DNA of 64,000 nt from Spirometra erinaceieuropaei (Eukaryota > Platyhelminthes > Cestoda > Diphyllobothriidea > Diphyllobothriidae). Each line of letters begins with the position of its first letter. Position 1 is the stretch's first letter. The notes under the pieces are model-generated. The model was not told where the DNA came from. It ran no database searches and was given only the letters and a program-made list of their open reading frames with translations. This document shows positions 13,400 through 24,262 of this stretch, in pieces. Where the stretch lies: contig CACRXP010000088.1 of assembly GCA_902702965.1 (NCBI GenBank), positions 970,820 through 1,034,819 of the forward strand, read 5' to 3'. The translations under genes were made by a program, and so were the position numbers.

Positions 13400-14238
13400 C
13401 AGTAGGTGAGCTAATTCATAAAATGTCAACCGAAATTCCGCAATGCGTTTTTGTTTTGAAAAGATTAATTGAGTACGGTTGTAAATCTGATCAGCCTGCA
13501 GCATAATTCTCCAATAATTCACTTACTTCAGGAGGCCGGCTTTCTACCGAACTTCCATCCGGCTGCATGTAAAAATTAGACTCTGTAAAAATGACTGCTC
13601 AGGTAGCATGCATTTTCGTCATTGATTTTTGACGCGTCTATGTCAAATTATTTTTCATGGAAAACATGCATAGCAATATTCATTCTTATGCTCATTCGGT
13701 AGATCATTACGTATTCGTCTAATTTTATAATCGCAGGAGGGGCATAATTCGGTTTCAAAAATGTTTTCGATTCGCAAATAATTTTGAACCCGTTCTAACG
13801 TCACAATTGGATTCAGGTTTTCCGCGTACGGAAAGCACACAATTCACTACGGTGGTAAAGGCGGACAATACAAGGTTTATAAAATAAAGCAGTGGATTTA
13901 ACCCATATTGATAACTTTAATGACCACTTTGTTAAATGCAGACATGTGACGATTAATGAACGGCCACTTCATGGTATTTACAAGTTCCACAATTAGAAAC
14001 TTTATTTAAAACGAAATTATGCCTGTCTTCAAGTATAACATTAGAAGAAGTCATAATTATCTGCGCAAAATAATAAATATTTTTATGTGTTCCATGAAAT
14101 GTTACTGGAATTTTGGGAGCATCGAAAATCAATGAGAAAAAATCATACAACTTAAGTAGTAATTTTTACAGATCGTTATTTCCTGATGCAGCCGGATGTA
14201 CGTTCATTCGAAAGCCAGCATCCTGGGAATTAATCTTT
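13400..14238. mobile_element. TA-flanked foldback element, right end lost
   Basis: The left end CAGTAGGTGAGCTAATTCAT is preceded by TA and matches the element at 10614 through most of its interior: the GTAGCATGCATTTT block near 13600, the AATTAGAAAC block near 13990, and the AAGCCAGCATCC block near 14213. The expected right inverted terminus is missing. Similarity stops just after the AAGCCAGCATCC block, so another event truncated this copy. Confidence 0.6.
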
Positions 14239-15459
14239 TGGTGGTCATGCTCTCTCACGAAACCAGGGACGCCAATGCCCCGACGCCAAGAAGTTCTACC
14301 AAAAATCTACCATTTCTGCTGCACGATGAAAATGTCGATATGTCCCGTGCAGTGTTGTTTTTTTCCTTATGTTGTGTGCGACATGTTAAGCACGAATTAA
14401 ACGCCCAGCGATTTATAGCGTATTAGCTGTGCAATGCTCGCATGCTTGCCAGAGAGGTCTTGTGGCTTCCTTTGGGTGGGTTATCCCCTCTAGTTGAAGC
14501 TGCGTATCAATCCTAATGAAGTATGCACCTCAGTTCGGGTTCCAAATAGGGCGAGAAGAAGTGTCAGTGCCGAATTCTCAACAGAAAGAACAATTTAGGT
14601 ACAAATGCACAGTTTTCTATGACAGGCATGACCGGCGCACACATTGACAGGCGTTCAACTGAGATTTCACATTGATTTGTGGCTCAGGATTGCTGTGTAT
14701 CGTCAAAAACAAGGATGATAACATACAGGGACTACTGCCACTGATGGTAATTATGAACGGACACACAGGCGCAACGTTAAAGCTGACGTCCCGAGGGAGA
14801 GAGGGGTAAAATCAATGAAGGTCCATTCATATCAGACATTCCTACCTTATGTGATGATTTCACGATTATCCCCATTGGAGCCTTTTTTCTGCGACACTTT
14901 ATATGGCAAACTGTGTCGCCCTTGCTGTTGACTGAGGCAGTTTCCACCTGCTCACTTCTAGCATAATTATTCTGCCTAAGTTGTCTTCTAACTTATCACT
15001 GACAAGCCGACCAGTGCTCTTGTTGATGGCCTGTTAGTCGCCGAAACTTGATTAAAACACTGCGACGCTTTTCTGACGGCGGAGTCAGCCTCGCGTGGTC
15101 CGATCTGATTAAGCGTAACTTGGAATTGTCCCCTCTCACCGCTGATAAACGCTCGACTGACTTTTTCAGGAGACTACTTTCTGATTCTCAGCCGTCCATA
15201 ATCTGACCGTAAATGACTGTCAGCTGCTTTATGACTTCAGACGATTCTCTACAAAATGACTAAAGAAAGGCATATTTGTATTCGTACTTTCTCTAGAACA
15301 TCAATAGGAAAAATGCATGCTACTAAAATAATCATTTTTTATTGAGCTCGGTTTCTACAGGAGATTTAAAGGCAATAAATTCAAAAGCTAATATCCTACC
15401 AAGTACGCGATCTCATAGGATTATGTTGCAAGATAATCAGTACTGCTGTTGCGGTCAAG

Positions 15460-15962
15460 GATGTGAGATCAACTTAAACCACGTACAATAAGTTCGTTTC
15501 GTCTAATGACAGAAGTCGGGAAGCTGTGAGGTCTAGTTTATTCTGTACACAGGGCAGGTTGCCTTAAGTTGGCTGTTTGCTTGCAACAGAGATAAGCGTC
15601 CGTTCACGGAGAGCGTCAGTCGCGGTGTGTCGTTTACGCGGGGGTGAAAGTCTGTGTCAGTAAGTGGGGATGACTGGTTGGATGCTGGTCATGAGATTGG
15701 ACGGATTAGGGGAGGATTATGGGGAAGCATAATTACAGGGGCTCACGGGTACCAAGCCAGGTCGTTCGACGCGCATGAGGCGATAATAGTTTGTGGGGGC
15801 AGCCGGGGGTCACTGCAGCTGCACAGGAGGGACCCCAGTTCTAGCCGGCGGGGGTGGTTGTGTGTCAGCGGCCTGGCAACGATTGTCGCGGCCATCGACC
15901 GACAAAACGGAGCCGGAGAAAAGGGGGGCTGGAGCGGCTGCTACACTGCAACCGGGTCCAAG
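15460..15962 (+). mobile_element. 503 bp insertion nested in a foldback element, copy A
   Basis: This interval splits the right arm of a TA-flanked foldback element. The short direct repeat CAAG flanks it (15456-15459 and 15959-15962). Removing it restores the arm seen uninterrupted in the element at 26345-26818. It starts GATGTGAGATC and is G-rich in the middle (GGGGGCAGCCGGGGG near 15796). The open frames of 70-100 codons on both strands are repeat by-products. No terminal inverted repeats, so its class is unknown. Confidence 0.55.
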
Positions 15963-16479
15963 TAAGCCTTCCCAATCAAAAACGCATTTCACAATTTCAG
16001 CCACAATTTCATAGGATCGGTCACTCACTGTACATCTCCTTTTTCACCTGCAGTCGTCGATGACGAGCATCCGTCAAAAATAATGTAACTCAATAGCTGA
16101 ATTTTCGCTGTACCACTGTGTATGTCTTTAGCTGTCCTGAATCCCGGGCCTCGTTCACTGCTTGTTAACTTTCCTAAATTCGCTAATGATACCCATGTAA
16201 ACATTTAGGCAGTCAAGTTCACCAACTGTTCGCTTTCGAGTATTCGTCGTCGGGCCTGTTCAGTACTATAAGGGAGGGTAGAGCAGCAAAAAGTAGACAA
16301 TCAGGGGTCAGAGTCTGGTCCCATCAGGTGTTTAGGAAGGGGGGCGGTATCTGGTGGCTCGCTATACTTCCGTTTCGCCGCTGTAAGTCGACAAGTTGGG
16401 AGGTGTGAACGCACATGCTGGGCTCGTCTTTTCTCAAAGGAGCCTTAGCGCCCGCACAAATGCTTGATGCGAGCACTAG

Positions 16480-16900
16480 GTTAGGATGACTAATCGTATG
16501 GCCGCTGCCTTCCCCTTCGGATCTGTCTGCTGAGTCAGGAACTTGGTGTGTCTTGCCGGCACTTTAGAGAAGACTTGGAATACTTGCTTAACGTCTATCT
16601 GGTTGTATTTTATCAACTAAGTGAGCCACAGATGATCTTTTCACATCTTGTTTTAGCCAGGTAGGATGGTGCTCTTGCAAATGCTTGAATAAACGCCTGT
16701 TTGCTTGACCAACATAACCCGCCCCAAAGATGCAAGTAAAAGCGTACATGCCCATTTAGTGGGTCTGAGAAGCCAGTCTATCCTCATCTTCGGGCCGAAA
16801 AAGCGGAGTTATTGTAAAAACTAATCTTAGCGGCTATACTTGTGTGCGCAATAGTAGCGTTAAGTCCGCTTGTCGGATCCCCTCAACATAGCAGTGTGAG
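16480..16900 (-). pseudogene. Penelope-like element endonuclease fragment, copy A
   Basis: Minus-strand translation gives a GIY-YIG-type core: MGMYAFTCIFGAGYVGQANR, then RLFKHLQEHHPTWL, downstream of a linker that reads LRPEDE-like in copy B. The YVGQ-x-NRRL and EHHPTWL segments match the C-terminal endonuclease of Penelope-like retroelements (family knowledge). A stop lies just before the MGMY and the frame is lost about 50 codons later. The reverse transcriptase part is not seen upstream, so this is a 5'-truncated dead copy. YVG is intact here, while copy B has YVD. Confidence 0.7.
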
Positions 16901-17517
16901 CAATAACTCCATTTTCTCAGTCATCGACACATCACTTTCCTAAGAACTGCTCCTTAGATCACCACACACCGGTTATAACCACTGACTAGAACATCCTACA
17001 GACACTCGGGCATAAATATAACATGCCCAACATGAAAGTATGTAATTCTAGAAAACGATCTCTAACACAACAGATCTGTTTGCCGGAGGTAGTAATATGT
17101 TATCGTTTCAATTAGGATTATATCGACAACAGTATCAGGACTGTACACCCCAAAGAAAGGTTGAACGGAATACCTTAGAGGATGCGGTCGACAGCTCACT
17201 TAAGATCGAACAATATTATTATTTTGCTGGTTCATCAGTGTGTTTAAATAGATGTTTCTGAATACACGTTATCGGTCGATATAAACGGAAAACCATATCT
17301 TACGAGCGCGAAATATCAGATTCCGCAAACAATGACAAACATTAGCGCCAACGTAACAATTGTTGTCTCAAACTTTCTGTTAGATATAGCCCAAATCACA
17401 CAAAGTCCATCACTGGAGAATTCTCTAGGCCAAAATGCGGATACCTTATTGTGGCGGTAAGTGCCTTTGGCCGGCATCTAACTTGATGGCTGACTGCTAA
17501 GACGTCCTGCAGACGTA

Positions 17518-18060
17518 CAGTGAGTGCTCGAAATTACGGAAGGCTAGCAGAATTTCTGAAGTGTGTTTTCGATTAGGAAAGTTTAGTTAGGTGGGGTGAT
17601 AATATTAATCATCACGCGGCATAATCCTATAACATTTCGGACTCTCCATGCTCGTTGGCTTCCAAATTCACTCCTGTAAAAACCACACTCTATAGCATAT
17701 GGCAGTTTATTTAGTATGCATTTTTAATATTGACGGCCTTAAAAATCATGCATAAAATATGCTTTCTCTTGTATATTTTGTGAAAAGTCGCTTTATCGCC
17801 GCAATTTATACTTGAAGAAAAAGTATATGTCGATTTTTATAAAAGCCTTATTAAGAGATTTTTTAACAGTGTGTAATATCAATTCATGCGACATCGCGCC
17901 TGTCCGTTTAACAAGGCTCCCACGAACGAAACAAGATAGTCTACGACCATCGCAAAATACGATAGACTCTATGTGTCAGCTTCTAAAGAGCATATACTCT
18001 TTTTCTTACTGAAAAACGGCGTGCCTTTCTTAAATCGCCGAACGCTAATGTAACGGCTGA
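17518..18060. mobile_element. Foldback element left part, copy A
   Basis: TA followed by CAGTGAGTGCTCGAAATTAC begins a diverged member of the TA-flanked foldback family. It continues with the TGTTTTCGATTAGGAAAG block, a CATAATCCTATAA block and a TAGTATGCATTTTTAA block. The right terminus is not recognisable. The same element sits at 22786 in copy B. Confidence 0.5.
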
Positions 18061-18747
18061 TCTTGCTTAAACTACTCTGGAATCTAAAACATTTTTTCAA
18101 AGTCTATTTATACCCGCACTTCGAGTGTCAGATATGGAGAAAACGTGATCTGCTACCGAATGAGTAAAAGTTACATATTCAAGTAGACGTTTGCTGCAAG
18201 ATATATTTGAAATTATAAGTCCATGTAAGATCAATATAGAACAAACATGCTGTAAAAGTTGTCATCCTGACTGTGTGGTTATAACAGGGAGTGAATTTAA
18301 GAGCTAGCAATATGGCGAGACCGAAGTGTTTAACGATTATGTCACAAGATAAATAATACTACAATCCCACGAATGCAACCCTTTCTAATAAACTCGCATT
18401 TGGAAATAGCTGCCACAGACTGTAATTATTTCTTGGCTTTTGATGTGTTGGCTAACCTGGGAGGCACCTATTTAAAAGGTTAAACAGTCACCACATCTTC
18501 TGACCTATCGGTGCCCTAGCCCATTCGAACTAAGGCAATTTTTCAAAGATCCAACTATCAAAAACTATTTTATTTTTATTTAATTCATAAACTGCAATAT
18601 CGGCAAACTGATTAAATGTTCCAGGAACATACTACCAGCAAAGGAGGCGTTTGTCTTGCGAATTTAAACCGTTCCCGTGTCCAAATTACAAACAGTCAGC
18701 GTTCTCTCCCTTCAAATTAATATGGCACTGTTAAAATGCAAACACCA

Positions 18748-18943
18748 TAGACAATAGAAGCGAAGAGCCGAGTCCCAGGAAGTAGTCTTGAAGAAGGAGA
18801 CACGATTGCCGGGACAAGAGCATTATTAGCCTGACGTTTCGGATTTCTACTCGAATCCATCATGAGAGACAAAAGGGCAGAAACGGGTGGTTGTTGCACA
18901 AGGGGCTGCGGTATTTATAGGATGCAGCAGCCATGCTGTTCCA
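18748..18943 (-). mobile_element. Penelope-like 3' end fragment with hammerhead-like motif
   Basis: The minus strand from 18866 to 18831 reads a core of CTCATGA, stem GGATT, a loop, AATCC, then GAAACGTCAG. The same architecture lies in the 3' region of the better preserved Penelope-like copy at 60881-60916. This fragment lies between the two large duplication copies. Its element identity is inferred from that similarity, since no protein is encoded here. Confidence 0.5.
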
Positions 18944-19043
18944 GGAACACTGCGACGCTTTTGTGACGGCAGAGTCGGCCTCGCGTGGTCCGATCTGATT
19001 AAGCGTAATTTAAGAATTTGGAATTGTCTCCTCTCACCGACAG
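18944..19043 (+). repeat. Third partial copy of the GACGGCAGAGTC block
   Basis: About 100 bases starting AACACTGCGACGCTTTTGTG are almost identical to 19559-19658 and similar to 15055-15140. The match breaks at CTCACCGA, just before copy B begins. This is a short third copy at the junction between the two duplication units and may mark the recombination point. Confidence 0.75.
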
Positions 19044-19861
19044 GTTTGGCAAAAATTAAACGCCCAGCGATTTATAGCGTATTAGTTGTGCAGTGCTCGC
19101 ATGCTTGCCAGGGAGGTCTTGTGGCTTCCTTTGGGTAGGTTACCCTCTCTGGTTGAAGCTGCGCATCAATCCTAATGAACTGTGCACCTCAGGTCGGGTT
19201 CCGAATAGGGCGAGAAGAAAAGTGTCAATGCCGACTTCTCAACAGAAAAAAGGATTTAGGTACAAATTCACAGTTTTCTATGACAGGCACGACCGACGCA
19301 CACATTGACGTCCCGACGGGGGAGGGGTAAAATCATTGCAGGGCCATTCATATCAGATATTCCTACCTGATTATCCCCATTAGGGCCTTTTTTTCTGCGA
19401 CACATTTTATGGCAACCTTTGTCGCCCTTGCTGTTGGCTGAGGCAGTTTCCATCTGCTCACTTCTAGCATAATTATTCTGCCTAAGTTGTCTTCTAAATT
19501 ATCAATGACAACCCGGCCTGTGCTCTTGTTGATAGTCTGTACGTCGCTGAAACTTTATTAAAACACTGCGACGCTTTTGTGACGGCAGAGTCGGCCTCGC
19601 GTGGTCCGATCTGATTAAGCGTAATTTAAGAATTTGGAATTGTCTCCTCTCACCGCTGATAAACGCTCGACTGACTTTTTCAGTAGAAAACTTTCTGATT
19701 CTCAGCCGTCCATAATCTGACCGGAAATGACTGTCAGCTGCATTATGACTTCCCTAAGCTATGATTTGACTTCCGCATATTGCCCCAAAAACAAGTAACG
19801 CGTTGAAAACTGTCGGCGCTTTGGACGTCTCCAAAATATGAGATTGCGTGGTTTGGACATA

Positions 19862-21300
19862 CAGTGAATGAGCGATCTCATGAAATGTTGGCAAAAATTC
19901 TAAAATGCGTTTTCAACTGTGACGGTTTACCTGGGCGCGGTTGTAGGACTGATTATTTTGCAACATACATTTGTTATACTGCGGACTAGACAGAATGTTA
20001 GCTTTTGAATTCATTGTCTTTTTATCTCCCGTTGAAACCGAGCTCTGCAATAAATGTCTGCTTAAGTAGCATGCATTTTTTTCTATTGGTTTTTGATGGT
20101 CTTCCGAATTCAAATAATTTGTGTTGAAACTACGAATAAAAATGTGCCTTATTTTAGTCGTTTGATAGAGAAGCACGCCATTTTTATATTTTATACTCGA
20201 AGAAGGAGTATAAGTAGGTTTTAATAATCATTCCCGTTGCATTAGTGCTTAGTGATATCAGCCTATAATAGGTGTGCGTTCTCCGTAAACAAAATCCTGT
20301 ATTCTTTCATGTCTTTTATGAGATACTGCATAAGGTTCATAAAATGTTGCGACGCATGCGGTCCATGTTGTACATTTCATGATGAGCAGGGACAAAAGTA
20401 CAGGTCCGATGCTGCATGAATAGACATTACAAGGTCGTAAATATTCTCATAATTAAAAACTTTTTAAAATCTAATTATACTCCTTTTTCTAGTATAAAAT
20501 ATGAAGACGGCGTTATTCTCTACCAAATGACAAAAGAAAGGCATATCTTTCCTTGTACTTTCTATAGAACATCAATAGGAAAAGTGCATGCCCCGAAAGT
20601 AGTCATTTTTATTGAGCTCGGTTTCTACAGGAGATTTAAAGGCAATGAATTCAAAAGCTAATATCCTACCAAGTACGCAATCTCATAGGATTATGTTGCA
20701 AGATAATCAGTACTGCTGTTGCGGTCAAGGATGTGAGATCAACTTAAACCACGTATAATAAGTTCGTTTCGTCTAATGACAGAAGTCAGAAAGCTGTGAG
20801 GACCAGTTTATTCTGTACACAGGGCAGGTTGCCTTAAGTTGGCTGTTTGCTTGCAACAGAGATAAGCGTCCGTTCACGGAGAGCGTCAGTCGCGGTGTGT
20901 CGATTACGCGGGGGTGAAAGTCTGTGTCAGTAAGTGGGGATGACTGGTTGGATGCTGGTCATGAGATTGGACGGATTAGGGGAGGATTAGGGGGGAGCAT
21001 AATTACAGAGGCTCACGGGTATCAAGCCAGGTCGTTCGACGCGCATGAGGTAATAATAGTTTGTGGGGACAGCCGGGGGTCACTGCAGCTGGACAAGAGG
21101 GGGGCCCAGTTCTAATCGGCGGGGGTGGTTGTGTGTCAGCGGCCTGGCAACGATTGTCGCGGCCATCGACCGAGAAAAAGGAGCTGGAGAAAAGGGGGGC
21201 TGGAGCGGCTGCCACACTGCAACCGGGTCCAAGTAAACCTTCCCAATCAAAAACGCATTTCACAATTTAGCCACAATTTCATAGGATCGGTCACCCACTG
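19862..21300. mobile_element. TA-flanked foldback element carrying a nested insert, copy B
   Basis: Left end CAGTGAATGAGCGATCTCAT preceded by TA; right end, on the complement, CAGTGGGTGACCGATCCTAT with TA outside it. The arms match those of the compact element at 26345-26818. The right arm is split by the 504 bp nested insert at 20730-21233. The interior carries the GTAGCATGCATTTTT block near 20067 and AT-rich DNA, with no transposase. This is the most complete member of its subfamily in the window. Confidence 0.7.
20730..21233 (+). mobile_element. 504 bp insertion nested in a foldback element, copy B
   Basis: Orthologous to 15460-15962 and flanked by the same CAAG repeat (20726-20729 and 21230-21233). 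It therefore inserted before the large segment was duplicated. It differs from copy A by scattered substitutions and has the same G-rich middle. Confidence 0.55.
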
Positions 21301-21735
21301 TACATCTCCTTTTTCACCTGCAGTCGTCGATGACGAGCATCCGTCAAAGATAATGTAAATCAGTAGCTGATTTTTCGCTGTATGCCTTTAGCTGTGCTGA
21401 ATCCCGGGACTCGTTCACTGATTGTTAGCTTTCCTAAATTCGCTAATGATATCCATGCAAACATTTAGGCAGTCAAGTTCACCAACTGTTCGCTTTCGAG
21501 TATTCGTCATCGGGCCTGTTCAGTACTGTAAGGGAGGGTAGAGCAGCAAAAAGTAGACAATCAGGGGTCAGAGTCTGGTTCCATCAGGTGCTTAGGGAGG
21601 GGAGCGGTATCTGGCGGCTCGCTAGGCTTCCGTTTCGCCGCTGTAACTCGACGAGGTGGGAGGTGTGAACACACATGCTGGGTTTGTCTTTTCTCAAAGG
21701 AGTCTTAGCGCCCGCACAAATGCTTGATGCGAGCA

Positions 21736-22190
21736 CTAGGTTAGGATGACTAACCGTATGGCCGCTGCCTCCCCCTTCGGAAGTGTCTGCTGAGACAGGA
21801 ACTTGGCGTGTCTCGCCGGCACTTTAGAGATGACTTGGAATACTTGGATAAGGTCTATCTGGTTGTCGTTGTCAACTAAGTGAGCCACAAGTGCCCCGCA
21901 GATGAACTTTTCCACACCGTGATTTAGCCAGGTAGGATGGTGCTCTCGTAACCGCTTGAATAAACGCCTGTTTGCTTGATCAACATAACCTGCCACAAAG
22001 ATGCAAGTAAAGGCGTACATGCCCATTTAGTGGGTCTGAGAAGCCAGTCTATCCTCATCTTCGGGCCGAAGAAGCGGAGTTATTGTGAAAACTAATATTA
22101 GCGGCTATAATTGTGTGCGCAATAGTAGCGTGAAGTCCGCTTGTCGGACCCCCTCAACATAGCAGTGTTAGCAATAACTCCATTTTCTCA
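21736..22190 (-). pseudogene. Penelope-like element endonuclease fragment, copy B
   Basis: An open minus-strand stretch of 96 codons begins MGMYAFTCIFVAGYVDQANR and continues RLFKRLREHHPTWLN, then GALVAHLVDNDNQID, LIQVFQVISKVPA and KGEAAAIRL. This is the GIY-YIG endonuclease of a Penelope-like retroelement. Upstream, the residues LVFTITPLLRPEDEDRLASQ (the linker before the endonuclease) are in frame but separated from it by a stop. Gly of the YVG segment is replaced by Asp. Dead, 5'-truncated copy. Confidence 0.75.
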
Positions 22191-22785
22191 GTCATCGACA
22201 CATCACTTTCCTAAGAACTGCTCTTTAGATCACCACACACCGGTTATAAGCACTGACTAGAACATCCTACACGTACTGGGGCATGAATATAGCATGCCCA
22301 ACTTGACAGTATGTAACTCTCGAAGGCGATCTCTAACACGACAGATCTGTTTGCCGGGGGTATTTTATCGTTCCAATTAGGATTATAACGACATAAGTAT
22401 CAGGACAGTACACCCCAAGGGAAGGTTGAACAGAATACCTTAGAGGGTGCGGTCTACATCTCACTTATGATTGGACAATATTATTATATTGCTGGTTCAT
22501 CAGTTTGTTTAAATAGCTGTTTCTGAAAACCCGTTATCGCTCGATATAAATAGAAAAACCCTATTTTACGAGCGCGAAATATCAGTTGCCTCAAACAATG
22601 ACAAATTATAAGTGTCAACGTAACAACCGTTGTCTCAAACTTTCTGTCACGTGGAGCCCAAATCACACAATGTCCATCACTGGAGAATTCTCTAGGCCAA
22701 AATGCGGATACTTTATTGTGGTGGTAAGTGTCCTTTGGCCGGCATTTATCTTGATGGCTGACTGCTAAGACGTCCTGCAGACGTA

Positions 22786-23340
22786 CAGTGAGTGATCGAA
22801 ATTACGGAAGGCTAGCCGAAATTCTGAAGTGCGTTTTCGATTATGAAAGTTTAGTTAGGTGGGGTGGTAGTATTAATCATCACGCGGCATAATCCAATAA
22901 TATTTCGGACTATCCATTCTCGTTGGCTTCCAAATTAACTCCTGTAAAAACTACACTCTATAACATATGACTGTTTATTTAGTATGCATTTTTAATATTG
23001 ACGGCCACATAAATCATGCATAAAATATGTTTTCTCTTAAATATTTGGTGAAAAGTCGCTTTATCTCCGCAAGTTATGCTTGAAGAAAAAGTATATGTCG
23101 ATTTTTATAAAAGCCTAATTAAAAGATTTTTAACAGTATGTAGTATCAATTCATGCGACATCGCGCGTGTCTGTTTAACAAGGCTCCCTCGAACACAACA
23201 AGGTAGTCTACATCCATCGCAAAATACTATAGACTCTATGTGGCAGTTTCTTAAGAGCATATACACTTTTTCTTACGGAAAAAGGCATGCCCTTCTTAAA
23301 TCGCCGAACGCTAATGTAACGGCTAATCTTGCTTAAACTA
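22786..23340. mobile_element. Foldback element left part, copy B
   Basis: Duplicate of the element at 17518: TA, then CAGTGAGTGATCGAAATTAC, followed by the same internal blocks. The right end is again unrecognisable. Confidence 0.5.
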
Positions 23341-23802
23341 CTCGGGAATCTAAAACATTTTTCAAAACCTATATATACGGGCACTTCGAGTGCCAGATAT
23401 GGAGAAAACGTGATCTGCTACCGAATGAGTAAAAGTTACATATTCAAGTAGACGTTTGCTGCAAGATACATTTGAAATTATAAATCCATCTAAGATCAAT
23501 ATAGAACATAAATGCTGTGTAAGTTGTCATCTTGACTGTGTGGTTTTAACAGGGAATGAAGTTAAGAGCTAGCAATATGGTGAGACCGAAATGTTTAAAG
23601 ATTATGTCACAAGATAATTAATACTACAATCCCACGAGTGCAACCCTTTCTAATAAAATCGCATTTGGGAATAGCGGCCACAGACTGTAATTATTTCTTG
23701 GCTTTCGATGTGTTGGCTAACCTGCGAGGCACCTATTTAAAAGGTTGAACAGTCACCACATCTTCTGACCTAACGGTGCCCTAGCCCATTCGAACTAAGG
23801 CA

Positions 23803-24058
23803 GCGGCACAAGATCGGCGAAACACGCGTGTCTGGGCTTTTAGCTAATACCTGTGTTGTTAGTACGGTAAATTATTGCACAATGCTATACTACTGGCTGC
23901 CTGTTGGCGGTTTGTGAATATTAAGCGGTTATTCCGCAGTAGCTGATGGATTTCGGCTCAAATATTCATATCAAATTTCGGACCGTGCCTGATAAGGCCT
24001 GTTTCGAAAGAGTTACTCCAAGTTCGCGCATTAATTTCCTCGGAAATTAAGCAAGGCA
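23803..24058 (+). mobile_element. 256 bp SINE-like insertion with AAGGCA target duplication
   Basis: Present in duplication copy B and absent from A. The direct repeat AAGGCA flanks it (23797-23802 and 24053-24058), and copy A has a single AAGGCA at this place. The inserted DNA begins GCGGCACAAGATCGGCGAAA and contains ACGCGTGTCTGGGC. A related sequence lies at 29700-29830. No pol III boxes were found. It postdates the large duplication. Confidence 0.7.
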
Positions 24059-24262
24059 AAAAGATCCAACTACCTAAAACTATTTTATTTTTATTTAATT
24101 CATTAACTGCAATATCGGCAAACTGACTAAATGTTCCAGGAACATGCTACCAGCAAACGAGGCGTTTGTCTAGCGAATTTAAACCGTTTCCGGTTCCAAA
24201 TTCCAAACAGTCAGCGTTCTCTCCGTTCAAATTGATATGGCGCTGTTGAAATGCAAACACCA

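Larger units (their letters stand above)
14396..18747 (+). repeat. Segmental direct duplication, copy A
   Basis: Matches 19055-24262 in the same order and orientation, with most bases identical by eye. Both copies contain the GGTCTTGTGGCTTCC block, the GACGGCGGAGTC / GACGGCAGAGTC block, a foldback-element right end with a nested 0.5 kb insert, a minus-strand GIY-YIG fragment and another foldback-element left end. Copy A lacks about 0.75 kb present in copy B (19752-20515) at the junction near 15235, and lacks the 256 bp insert that copy B has at 23803. It also carries about 0.3 kb missing from B between roughly 14645 and 14785. Confidence 0.85.
19055..24262 (+). repeat. Segmental direct duplication, copy B
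   Basis: Second copy of 14396-18747. It is longer because it keeps the left half of the foldback element (19862 onward) that copy A has lost, and because of a 256 bp insertion at 23803-24058. Internal order is the same as in A. The flanks (before 19055 and after 24262) share no similarity with those of copy A. Confidence 0.85.

Noticed and set aside
15654..16063. Overlapping 70-100 codon frames on both strands, repeated at 20924-21358
   Set aside because: They lie in a G-rich non-coding insert. The homologous frames in the two copies carry different stops and no domain.
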